This document shows positions 1 through 5,727 of a stretch of 5,763 nucleotides of DNA, one piece after another. The DNA is from Nitrospirota bacterium (lineage in GTDB: Bacteria > Nitrospirota > Thermodesulfovibrionia > Thermodesulfovibrionales > JdFR-88). Location: contig JAKAEG010000215.1 in NCBI GenBank assembly GCA_021819985.1, positions 1 to 5,763 on the forward strand, read 5' to 3'. A program made the position numbers and the translations under genes. Positions within the stretch are counted from its first letter, which is position 1, and every line of letters starts with the position of its first letter. The notes under the pieces are model-generated. The model ran no database searches and was not told the origin of the DNA. It was given only the letters and a program-made list of their open reading frames with translations.

Positions 1-41
1 AGGGGTTTCGTTTAATGTAATTTAATGACACGGGTCTAAAA

Positions 42-55
42 GGCAGGAAACTGCC
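42..55 (+). other. Small GAAA-tetraloop hairpin in the leader before the M16 gene
   Basis: GGCAG (42-46) and CTGCC (51-55) are perfectly complementary around a GAAA loop, which is a GNRA-type tetraloop. The stem is only 5 bp and no T run follows, so it is not a convincing terminator. It sits 33 bases before the peptidase start codon and could be a 5' UTR structure or the remains of an upstream gene's end. Further upstream, TTTAATG occurs twice at a 10-base step (11-17 and 21-27). I cannot define a -35/-10 pair in bases 1-88. Confidence 0.3.
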
Positions 56-78
56 ACCAATGAATAAAGAAATCTATT

Positions 79-82
79 GAGG
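79..82 (+). promoter_or_regulatory. Ribosome binding site that decides the M16 start
   Basis: GAGG at 79-82 lies 6 bases before the ATG at 89. An in-frame TTG at 77 would overlap this Shine-Dalgarno and has none of its own, so ATG 89 is preferred. That choice also gives a classical signal peptide starting M-K-I-K-K. Confidence 0.7.
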
Positions 83-88
83 AATGAT

Positions 89-2767
89 ATGAAAATAAAA
101 AAATTCAGCTCACGGTTTTTTCTGTTCTTTTTGCTTTCGATCTCCGTTGCGGTTTCATGGCTGGCCGGGCCCGCACAGGCCCAGGAAGTGCTGCGAGCGA
201 GGCTCTCAAACGGCCTTCGGGTGATAATCGTACGCGATCCACTGGTACCGGTGGTGACCACTGCCGTCAATTACCTAGTTGGCTCTGACGAGGCCCCGGC
301 CGGTTTTCCGGGCATGGCCCATGCTCAGGAGCACATGATGTTCCGCGGCAGCCCTGGGCTGACCGAGGACCAGCTTGCCCGGATCTCCGAGGAGATGGGG
401 GGCAATTTCGACGCGGACACACAGCAGAGCGTCACCCAGTATTTCTTCACGGCGCCTGCCAGCGACCTTGATCTGGCTTTGCATATGGAAGCCATACGGA
501 TGAGAGGTATTTTCGACACCGATAAACTTTGGGGCGAAGAGCGCGGCGCGATAGAGCAGGAAGTATCGCAGGACCTCTCAAACCCGGAATACGTCTTTTA
601 CGCCACGCTTCTCAAGGACTTTTTTGCGGGGACCCCTTATGAGCATGACGCGCTTGGCACCCGCGCGTCCTTCGACAAAACCACGGGCGCAATGCTCAAG
701 AAATTTCATGAAACCTGGTATGCCCCCAACAATGCCGTTTTGATCGTATGCGGAGACATAAACCCGGCAAATACCCTGAAGAAAATAAAAAGCATTTTTG
801 AGGGCATCCCGGCCCAGAAAAACCTTCCCGCCCGCCCGAAGGTTTTTCTGTGCCCGGTAAAGAAGGCTTCCATACACATGAAGACGGACCGGCCATACGG
901 AATGGTCTCGATAGCCTTCAGGATGCCCGGTTATGATAGCCCGGATTTCGCGGCGTCAGTGATACTTTCGGATGTCCTTTCCAGCCAGCGCGGAGACCTT
1001 TACGGTCTTGTCCCCGAAGGCAAAGCGCTGTTTGCAGGTTTCGAGCTTGACCCATTTCGCAAAGCAGGGCTGGGTTACGCGCTTGCCGCCTTCCCTTCCG
1101 GAGCGGACAGTGGAAAACTTCTGGCCGAAGTGCGCGGAGTGCTTCAGACCGCCATCAAAAACGGCGTTTCGGCGGACCTGGTTACGGCAGCCAAACTGCA
1201 CGAGGTGGCCGACGCGGAGTTCGAGAAAAATTCCATTCACGGATTAGCCGGGAGCTGGTCGCAGGCTGTCGCCGTGGAAGGCAGAAGGTCCCCTGAGGAC
1301 GACATAAAAGCCATACAAAAAGTGACCGTGGAGGACGTAAACAGGGTGGCCGCCAATTACCTTCAGAGCGGTCAGTCCATAGAGGCCGTACTCACTCCTG
1401 AAATATCCGGAAAACCGGTTTCATCGAAGGGGTTTGGCGGAACGGAGAAGACGGTTGTAAAACCATCCGCCCATGTGGTCCTTCCGGTCTGGGCAAAGAA
1501 AGAGCTGTCCCGGCTGTCGGTGCCGCGCACCACTCTAAAACCGGTCGTCAGCACACTTCCAAACGGCTTACGCCTGATCGTGCTGCCGGAGGCCATAAGC
1601 AACACCGTCAGCATTTACGGGCATATAAAAAATAACCCGAAAATGCAGTCTCCCAGGGGGCAGGACGGGGTAGATTCGTTGCTGGGGCAGTTGTTCTCTT
1701 ATGGCAGCGCCTCGCTGGGCAGAATAGAGTTCCAGAAAGCGCTGGACGATATCGGCGCGAACGAGTCGGCAGGCGCCGATTTTTCCCTGATGGTGCTGCC
1801 CGGCCATTTCGAACGCGGCGTTCAACTGCTTGCGGAAAACGAACTCAGTCCCGCTCTGCCCCAGGCTGCGTTCAATATAATTCGCACTCAGACAGCCGCC
1901 TCAGTCAAAGGGGAAATACAGAGTCCCGGATTTTTGGCCCAACAGACCCTGAAGGAAGGCCTGTTCCCAAAAACCGACCCCAGCCTCAGGTATCCGGATC
2001 CAAAGAGCGTCTCCTCGTTGACCCTCAAGGATGCCAAAGATTATTATTCCAGGGTCTTCAGGCCCGATATGACAACGATAGTGGTAATCGGCAAAATAAC
2101 CGCTAAAGAGGCCACGAAAGTGGTCGGCAAATATTTCGGCAACTGGAAAGCCATCGGGCCAAAGCCGGATACCGATCTGCCTTCGGTACCGAATAACCAG
2201 CCGTCCTATCTTACGGTGCCGGACGCAAGCCGCGTTCAGGACGAGGTCTTTATGGCCCAGACGCTTCGCATGAAGCGCACCGACCCGGACTACTACACAT
2301 TGGAGCTTGGAAACAATGTCCTGGGCGGCGCATTCTATGCCACAAAGCTTTACCAGGACCTGAGAGAGAACACGGGACTTGTCTATTTTGTGGATTCGTA
2401 TCTTCAGGCAGGCCGGAAGAGGTCCGTTTATTACGTGATCTTCGCATGCGACCCGGACAAGGTCTCCAGGGCATCCGCGATAGTGCTCAGGGACTTGCGC
2501 GAGATCAGAAAGGCCCCGGTGCCAAAGGACCAGCTTGAGCAGACAAAGGCGCTGCTTCTGCGCAAGATACCGCTTTCGGAATCCAGTGTAAGCCAGATAG
2601 CCTCGGGTTACCTGGACCGTTCGGCCAATAACCTGCCCCTGGATGAGCCGGTGCTTGCCGCAAAAAAATACATTAAGATCACCGGGCCGGAAATTCAGCG
2701 GGCCTTTTTAAAATGGATACGCCCGGACGATATGGTCCAGGTAATAAGGGGCCCTGCTCCAAAATAA
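89..2767 (+). CDS. Exported two-lobed M16 family zinc metallopeptidase
   Basis: The product is 892 residues. Residues 1-31 form a Sec signal peptide (basic start, Phe/Leu-rich core, likely AQA|QE cleavage), so the enzyme should act in the periplasm or at the outer membrane. The N-terminal M16 lobe carries the inverted zinc motif HAQEH (H78, E81, H82). E158 lies 76 residues after H82, as expected for the third zinc ligand, and E151 is the usual second conserved acid. A first M16_C-like domain follows at about 190-390. A second M16 half starts near 484 with L-P-N-G-L-R. There the zinc motif is replaced by SLLGQ (530-534), so this half is non-catalytic. Its C-terminal domain keeps the Gly-Gly loop (G746-G747) and the substrate-binding Arg/Tyr pair (R759, Y766). 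M16 enzymes bind and cut peptides inside a clam-shell chamber; here both shells are on one chain, as in pitrilysin-type proteins. The natural substrate cannot be told. The gene stands alone on its strand and converges with the Slp gene. Confidence 0.93.
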   Translation: MKIKKFSSRFFLFFLLSISVAVSWLAGPAQAQEVLRARLSNGLRVIIVRDPLVPVVTTAVNYLVGSDEAPAGFPGMAHAQEHMMFRGSPGLTEDQLARISEEMGGNFDADTQQSVTQYFFTAPASDLDLALHMEAIRMRGIFDTDKLWGEERGAIEQEVSQDLSNPEYVFYATLLKDFFAGTPYEHDALGTRASFDKTTGAMLKKFHETWYAPNNAVLIVCGDINPANTLKKIKSIFEGIPAQKNLPARPKVFLCPVKKASIHMKTDRPYGMVSIAFRMPGYDSPDFAASVILSDVLSSQRGDLYGLVPEGKALFAGFELDPFRKAGLGYALAAFPSGADSGKLLAEVRGVLQTAIKNGVSADLVTAAKLHEVADAEFEKNSIHGLAGSWSQAVAVEGRRSPEDDIKAIQKVTVEDVNRVAANYLQSGQSIEAVLTPEISGKPVSSKGFGGTEKTVVKPSAHVVLPVWAKKELSRLSVPRTTLKPVVSTLPNGLRLIVLPEAISNTVSIYGHIKNNPKMQSPRGQDGVDSLLGQLFSYGSASLGRIEFQKALDDIGANESAGADFSLMVLPGHFERGVQLLAENELSPALPQAAFNIIRTQTAASVKGEIQSPGFLAQQTLKEGLFPKTDPSLRYPDPKSVSSLTLKDAKDYYSRVFRPDMTTIVVIGKITAKEATKVVGKYFGNWKAIGPKPDTDLPSVPNNQPSYLTVPDASRVQDEVFMAQTLRMKRTDPDYYTLELGNNVLGGAFYATKLYQDLRENTGLVYFVDSYLQAGRKRSVYYVIFACDPDKVSRASAIVLRDLREIRKAPVPKDQLEQTKALLLRKIPLSESSVSQIASGYLDRSANNLPLDEPVLAAKKYIKITGPEIQRAFLKWIRPDDMVQVIRGPAPK

Positions 2768-2823
2768 ATTTAAGATAGGCGAATATTAGAACCTGTCTCA
2801 AAAGCGATTCCGAAGCGAAAGAG

Positions 2824-2851
2824 AGCAGAAATTGTGGCAGCAATTTCTGCT
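2824..2851. repeat. Perfect 11-bp hairpin
   Basis: AGCAGAAATTG (2824-2834) and CAATTTCTGCT (2841-2851) are exact reverse complements around a 6-base loop. No T run follows on either strand, so a simple intrinsic terminator is unlikely. It lies 57 bases after the peptidase stop codon and may instead protect the mRNA 3' end or belong to the neighbouring repeat element. Confidence 0.6.
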
Positions 2852-2887
2852 GGAAGAGGGAGAAAAGGGGAAATCGCCCGGAGGCGC

Positions 2888-3042
2888 AACGTCAAAATGG
2901 ATTTCCGCTTACGACATGCGGGAATGACGCCAAAAGATTTAAGACGTCATGCCCGAGTGTCTTAATCGCATCCATTTTGACGTTTTTGTGAATTGGCCAG
3001 TCTTTATCAAGATAAAATCGGGCGCCTGCGCGGGAATGACGT
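2888..3042. repeat. Nested palindromic repeat cluster with a GCGGGAATGACG core
   Basis: Outer arms 2888-2902 and 2970-2984 are a perfect 15-bp inverted repeat (AACGTCAAAATGGAT against ATCCATTTTGACGTT). Inside, 2913-2929 and 2945-2961 pair at 14 of 17 positions. The left inner part is itself a small hairpin: ATTTCCGC (2901-2908) against GCGGGAAT (2918-2925), with one G-T pair. The word GCGGGAATGACG recurs in the same orientation at 3030-3041. This looks like units of a dispersed intergenic palindromic (REP- or MITE-like) element in two orientations, partly degenerate. There is no transposase and I cannot see target duplications. The T run after the right arm could make it act as a + strand terminator. 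The structure is read directly; its dispersed nature is inferred. Confidence 0.65.
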
Positions 3043-3103
3043 CCCAAAGATATTCCTGAGCCAAATGTATAGAACTGTTAGGGACACTGCGCTTACTATC
3101 CAT

Positions 3104-3778
3104 TTACCTTGGACTCACGACGCGTCCTCCACCTGGACTCACAACACGCCCTCCGCCTCCCCTTTCTGGCAGTACGCGGAACGGCCTTTCATTTTCTTCC
3201 TGCTCTCCAAGTCCCTGTCCGAATCCGAAACCGAAGTATGGATAATAATAAGGGGAATAGTAGTAAGGATACGGATAGTACGGGCCATAATAATAGGGCG
3301 AATAGTAATAATAAGGATAATAAGATGGCTCCTCTTTCCAGATGAATATCTGTACGATCTCAAATGTGGGGAAATTGTAAACGGCCTTGTCCAGTTTCCC
3401 CTGCCTGATACCCTCGAATGTCCCCGCGACCGTTATCAGCCTGCCTTTTTTATAGATCATAGGATCCAGAATGCCGTTTGCTTTTGGCCAGATGGCAAAG
3501 TATCTTCCGCGGCCCGGATTCTTTTCAAGGTGGCCTTTTTTATCGACCGCCACATAAAGCGCCTCTATGACCGACCCCTCTGCGGTTACAGTCGTTTTGG
3601 CTATTATGCCGCCCAGAACAAAAAGCTTGCCCCTGCTGCCCGCCGGATTTGCGGCAAGCCCGGACAAAGAGAAATTCCTTGTCCCCTGTTCAAGGAGGTC
3701 TTTTCTTATCACTGGCGCGGCACAGGCGGCCAGCAAAAGCGTCGTTAAGATCACTATCCATGCCATGAGTTTCTTCAT
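3104..3778 (-). CDS. Slp-family outer-membrane lipoprotein with Tyr-rich C-terminal tail
   Basis: The product is 224 residues. Residues 1-19 form a lipoprotein signal ending in the lipobox L16-A17-A18-C19. Ala follows the Cys rather than Asp, which favours outer-membrane sorting. Residues about 48-145 match the Slp pattern: L-G-G-I-I-A (55-60), a [VI]-E-A-L-Y strand, the G-R-x-F-A-like segment at 89-95, L-D-P-x-x-Y-x-x-G-R (104-113), I-T-V-A-G-T (115-120) and a late Y-x-F-P (134-137). Slp is a starvation- and acid-associated outer-membrane lipoprotein in enteric bacteria, and its biochemical role is not settled. Odd here is the tail: 153-181 is almost only Tyr and Pro with S-P-Y-Y-Y repeats, followed by a Gly/Phe stretch, an acidic stretch and two RVVSP repeats near the end. 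The start at 3778 lacks a Shine-Dalgarno; an in-frame ATG four codons later is also possible. The gene has its own promoter and need not belong to the upstream YIP1 operon. Confidence 0.85.
   Translation of the reverse strand: MKKLMAWIVILTTLLLAACAAPVIRKDLLEQGTRNFSLSGLAANPAGSRGKLFVLGGIIAKTTVTAEGSVIEALYVAVDKKGHLEKNPGRGRYFAIWPKANGILDPMIYKKGRLITVAGTFEGIRQGKLDKAVYNFPTFEIVQIFIWKEEPSYYPYYYYSPYYYGPYYPYPYYYSPYYYPYFGFGFGQGLGEQEENERPFRVLPERGGGGRVVSPGGGRVVSPR
3236..3322 (-). repeat. Low-complexity tract encoding a Tyr/Pro-rich segment
   Basis: This stretch encodes residues 153-181 of the Slp-like lipoprotein. Tyr makes up about two thirds of it, interrupted mainly by Pro, Ser and one Gly, with recurring S-P-Y-Y-Y units. 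On the + strand the DNA shows as repeated ATAATA/AGTAGTA runs. Such trinucleotide-rich DNA is prone to slippage, so its length may vary between strains. Confidence 0.8.
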
Positions 3779-3784
3779 AATTAA

Positions 3785-3812
3785 ATTATATAGCTTGCCA
3801 ATATGGAGTCAA
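3785..3812 (-). promoter_or_regulatory. Sigma70-like promoter of the Slp-like gene
   Basis: Read on the - strand, TTGACT (3807-3812) is separated by 16 bases from a perfect TATAAT (3785-3790). This is the best promoter match in the window. Transcription would begin about 7 bases past the -10, near 3778, which is the first base of the lipoprotein's start codon. The message would then be leaderless or nearly so, in keeping with the absence of a Shine-Dalgarno. Confidence 0.7.
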
Positions 3813-3853
3813 TCTTTGGAAAAAAGCAATTTTGATATATAGGTTCTATTTTT

Positions 3854-4405
3854 TCACATGCCCCCCTTTGAAGCAAGGTATACAAGCGCACCCAAAATCA
3901 GGGCCTGCCCAATCCAGCCCAGAATGGAAACGGCTGCGCCCCTAAGCAGGCTTTTATAGTGTAGCGCCATGCCTGCCGCCAAGGCCATCGCAGCTATCGT
4001 CCAGAACGTGGCGGCCAGAAAGGAAAATCCGGCCAGCCCGGGGATTATCGCCAGCACGCGTATGATACCCGGCGCGTTTGAGAACCCCGCAGCGCTCATA
4101 AAGCCCCTGAAATTGGGGCCGGTCTGCGACTCGGGTAAAAGTTTCAAACCTATGAAATAGGCCAGATAACTCCATATGAGCCAGCTCAGAACGGCAGAAA
4201 AAAAGGCGGCAACAAACCCGACTGGGCCGGCTCTTAAAAATGGCCCGGCTCCGGCAGCCGCGCTTGAGAGCGCGACAACCGCGAAACTCTGCCACAATGC
4301 ACTTTCACCGGCGGAAATCTCATGATAAAAATGCCTGTCAAGCCGGGCCGCTCCGATGATCCGGCCAAACCATGAAGTCCCCCGTTTTTCTATTCCCAAT
4401 GACAT
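3854..4405 (-). CDS. YIP1 family integral membrane protein
   Basis: The product is 183 residues with about five hydrophobic segments (roughly 37-57, 62-87, 111-128, 129-148 and 153-177) after a short soluble start. The layout and the central G-F-S-N-A-P-G-I-I-R-V-L motif (about 107-118) fit bacterial YIP1-domain proteins. Those are inner-membrane proteins of unknown function, named for distant similarity to eukaryotic Yip1. The start at 4405 is chosen because the reading frame upstream (to an ATG at 4516) would overlap the well-supported small gene at 4431-4568. Its own ribosome binding site is weak, an A-rich stretch with AAAGAA just before the ATG, so it may be translated by coupling to that small gene, which ends 25 bases upstream. 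The gene ends 75 bases before the Slp-like start, in a gap that holds the latter's promoter. Confidence 0.75.
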   Translation of the reverse strand: MSLGIEKRGTSWFGRIIGAARLDRHFYHEISAGESALWQSFAVVALSSAAAGAGPFLRAGPVGFVAAFFSAVLSWLIWSYLAYFIGLKLLPESQTGPNFRGFMSAAGFSNAPGIIRVLAIIPGLAGFSFLAATFWTIAAMALAAGMALHYKSLLRGAAVSILGWIGQALILGALVYLASKGGM

Positions 4406-4430
4406 TTTTTCTTTTTTCAGATAAAATTTT

Positions 4431-4568
4431 TCAGGCCAGTAGCGGGGAAAGAAGAAAAAAGACGGTTGCGACAAATGAAGGTAAAAGCAGGACCGCGGCA
4501 AGCAGGTTCCTTTCATCTTCGTTAAGGTCTTTCAAATTCCTGATCTTTTTCCTGAAATCCACGTTCAT
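4431..4568 (-). CDS. Small 45-residue single-span membrane protein (unrecognised)
   Basis: The frame starts at ATG 4568 and stops with TGA at 4431-4433. A near-perfect Shine-Dalgarno (AGGAGGG on the - strand) sits 4 bases before the start. The first 21 residues are highly charged (M-N-V-D-F-R-K-K-I-R, then K-D, E-D-E-R). Residues 22-45 are almost entirely hydrophobic (L-L-A-A-V-L-L-L-P, then V-F-F-L-L) and end in A, consistent with one membrane span and a cytoplasmic N-terminus. It lies 25 bases upstream of the YIP1 gene on the same strand, so the two are probably co-transcribed and the peptide may associate with or assist that protein. I do not recognise a family. An alternative is a translated leader whose main role is to deliver ribosomes to the YIP1 start. 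Confidence 0.65.
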   Translation of the reverse strand: MNVDFRKKIRNLKDLNEDERNLLAAVLLLPSFVATVFFLLSPLLA

Positions 4569-4572
4569 AAGG

Positions 4573-4579
4573 CCCTCCT
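4573..4579 (-). promoter_or_regulatory. Strong ribosome binding site of the 45-residue gene
   Basis: CCCTCCT on the + strand reads AGGAGGG on the - strand, 4 bases from the ATG at 4568. It is among the strongest Shine-Dalgarno matches here and is the main reason for calling the short gene and for rejecting a long N-terminal extension of the YIP1 protein. Confidence 0.75.
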
Positions 4580-4595
4580 GAGCGCTTTCAAACAG

Positions 4596-4667
4596 ATTTT
4601 ATGAGGCGGCGCGGCACCGCTTTTTAATTGCCTGTCCGGTTCTGCCAGATTTTAATTACCGTCCGGT
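4596..4667 (-). promoter_or_regulatory. Candidate activator-type promoter region with an imperfect direct repeat
   Basis: On the - strand, ACCGGACGGTAATTAAAA (4650-4667) and ACCGGACAGGCAATTAAAA (4622-4640) form two closely matching direct repeats, about 27-28 bases apart start to start. Downstream is a -10-like TAAAAT (4596-4601) with no recognisable -35. If that -10 is used, transcription starts near 4589 and the repeats centre at about -42 and -69, a placement typical of activator sites. The spacing is not a whole number of helical turns, which weakens the idea. The next gene on this strand is the 45-residue membrane peptide. Confidence 0.35.
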
Positions 4668-4815
4668 GGACTGTTTCCGCCCGCTGCCCTCAAATCAAAG
4701 ACCTGCCGCAGCGACGCGTCCGCCCTCATAAATTGGAAGCTTTTCTATTCCGCGATCTTTACCGGCGCCAAAGCAATGTCTGTTTCACCCCGGCCATCCA
4801 TCCGCCTTTCTACAT

Positions 4816-5244
4816 TTATTTGCAGACGCAGTAATAAGTGCTGCCTGTCTTGGTGCCTTTGGTTACGGTAGGCGTGGCAATGCAGCTTGCCTTATTATTG
4901 GCGCTTGCAACCTTATCACAGATCTGCTGAGCGCTATCCATGCTGCTGGATTCGAACGTATCGCTATAGCTGCCTGAAAGAAGCGGAAGCCCGGTTGTAT
5001 TACTCATTCCAGGGTTCATCTGCTGCTGGTTCATGCCGTCCTGCGCAAGGAGCATTCCCCCGCTTAAGTTCATCTGGCGCTCATAGGAACCGGGAGTATT
5101 GGATGTGCCTCCGCCAGGCGTATTGGAAGTGCCGCCGCCGGGAGTATTTTCCATCCCGCCCGAATCCTGGGCCATTGCCGTCGCCGCGCCAAAGAAAAGG
5201 GCCAGCATAAATACAAACATTGCAAAAAAAGTAATTCTTTTCAT
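4816..5244 (-). CDS. Small secreted four-cysteine protein, paralog B (unknown family)
   Basis: The product is 142 residues. Residues 1-25 form a clear Sec signal peptide ending A-M-A|Q. The mature protein has a Gly/Asn/Thr/Pro-rich stretch with a tandem repeat of G-G-G-T-S-N-T-P (37-44 and 45-52), then a Met/Gln/Asn-rich middle. The C-terminal module carries four cysteines (C109, C121, C139, C141): Q-Q-I-C-D, N-N-K-A-S-C and a terminal Y-Y-C-V-C-K. The cysteines could form two disulfides in the oxidising periplasm or bind a metal; neither is shown. No lipobox is present, so it is periplasmic or released. It lies 72 bases downstream of its paralog on the same strand. The frame is open to 5307 but ATG 5244 has an excellent ribosome binding site and directly starts the signal peptide. 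I do not recognise the family. Confidence 0.82.
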   Translation of the reverse strand: MKRITFFAMFVFMLALFFGAATAMAQDSGGMENTPGGGTSNTPGGGTSNTPGSYERQMNLSGGMLLAQDGMNQQQMNPGMSNTTGLPLLSGSYSDTFESSSMDSAQQICDKVASANNKASCIATPTVTKGTKTGSTYYCVCK

Positions 5245-5250
5245 GTTTTC

Positions 5251-5257
5251 CCTCCTT
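5251..5257 (-). promoter_or_regulatory. Ribosome binding site that sets the start of paralog B
   Basis: CCTCCTT on the + strand reads AAGGAGG on the - strand, 6 bases before ATG 5244. It argues against the 21-residue upstream extension of the frame. Paralog A has the matching AAGGAG at 5735-5740, 7 bases from its own ATG. Confidence 0.8.
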
Positions 5258-5316
5258 TTGTTTTTTGGGTTATCTACCGTACAATCTCCGTCCGTCGCCG
5301 CGGCCACCTTGCTTAT

Positions 5317-5727
5317 TTATTTGCAGACGCAGTAATAGGTGTTTCCCGTCACGGTCCCTTTGGTCATGGTAGACGCGGCCGTGCAGCTTGCTTTATTGTT
5401 TGCGCGGGCCACCTGGTCACAGATCTGCTGGGCGCTGTCCATGGAGGCGGACTGGAATGTCGCTGTATAGTTGCCCGTGAGCGTGGGGAGTCCGCCGGTC
5501 GTATTGCTCATTCCGGGATTCATCGGCTGCTGGTTCATGTCGCCGCCCTGCGCAAGGAGCATCCCGCCGCTGAAGCTCATCTGGCGCTCATAGGTGCCGG
5601 GAGTATTGGAAGTGGCGCCGCCAGGCGTATTGTCCATACCGCCCGAATCCTGGGCCATTGCCGCTGTAACTCCAAAAAGAAGCGCCAGAACGAACACGAA
5701 CAACGTGAGCATGGTAAATTTTTTCAT
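5317..5727 (-). CDS. Small secreted four-cysteine protein, paralog A (unknown family)
   Basis: The product is 136 residues. Residues 1-25 form a Sec signal peptide (basic M-K-K start, hydrophobic core, A-M-A|Q cleavage). The mature protein follows the plan of paralog B: a Gly/Thr/Pro-rich N-terminal linker with a single N-T-P-G-G-A-T-S unit, a shared Y-E-R-Q-M then S-G-G-M-L-L-A-Q segment, an N-Q-Q and M-N-P-G-M-S-N-T-T-G stretch, and a C-terminal module with four cysteines (C103, C115, C133, C135) ending Y-Y-C-V-C-K. Differences from B cluster in the signal peptide and in surface-like positions of the C-terminal module, while the cysteines and their spacing are kept, which suggests that both copies are under selection. 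It is upstream of B and probably shares its transcript; any promoter lies past the right edge of the window. AAGGAG at 5735-5740 supports the start. Confidence 0.82.
   Translation of the reverse strand: MKKFTMLTLFVFVLALLFGVTAAMAQDSGGMDNTPGGATSNTPGTYERQMSFSGGMLLAQGGDMNQQPMNPGMSNTTGGLPTLTGNYTATFQSASMDSAQQICDQVARANNKASCTAASTMTKGTVTGNTYYCVCK

Larger units (their letters stand above)
2768..3103. other. 336-bp gene-free gap between convergent genes, filled with hairpin repeats
   Basis: This gap separates the ends of the peptidase (+) and Slp lipoprotein (-) genes. I see no credible coding sequence. It holds a short perfect hairpin (2824-2851), a nested palindrome (2888-2984) and a further copy of the palindrome's core word (3028-3042). 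A compact rho-independent terminator is not obvious for either gene. The closest candidate is the right arm of the nested palindrome, which runs into TTTTT at 2983-2987 and could stop + strand transcripts leaving the peptidase gene. Confidence 0.7.

Noticed and set aside
60..80. A six-codon upstream frame (M-N-K-E-I-Y) ending in the M16 ribosome binding site
   Set aside because: The overlap with the Shine-Dalgarno is suggestive of a leader peptide, but there is no ribosome binding site before it and frames this short are expected by chance.
972..1247. Secondary open frames within the M16 gene on both strands
   Set aside because: They are shadows of a long, motif-complete coding sequence, without ribosome binding sites or recognisable products.
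2993..3748. A 251-codon open frame on the + strand opposite the Slp-like gene
   Set aside because: It is longer than the gene it opposes, but it is the antisense of a lipobox-bearing, family-matching lipoprotein. Its Ile/Arg-rich middle is simply the complement of the Tyr codons, and it begins without a ribosome binding site.
4406..4516. A 37-residue N-terminal extension of the YIP1 protein to an ATG at 4516
   Set aside because: It lies out of frame over the 45-residue gene with its strong ribosome binding site, has no convincing ribosome binding site itself, and adds an unlikely Cys/Phe-rich head before the family domain.
4604..4625. A GCGG/CCGC hairpin followed by TTTTT on the + strand
   Set aside because: The stem is only 4 bp, and no + strand gene leads into it, so a terminator role has no client.
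4628..4834. A 68-codon + strand frame in the spacer
   Set aside because: It has a TTG start, no ribosome binding site and no recognisable protein character, and it runs antisense into the end of paralog B.
5245..5307. A 21-residue N-terminal extension of paralog B
   Set aside because: It would run through the AAGGAGG ribosome binding site and bury the signal peptide. Paralog A has no counterpart.
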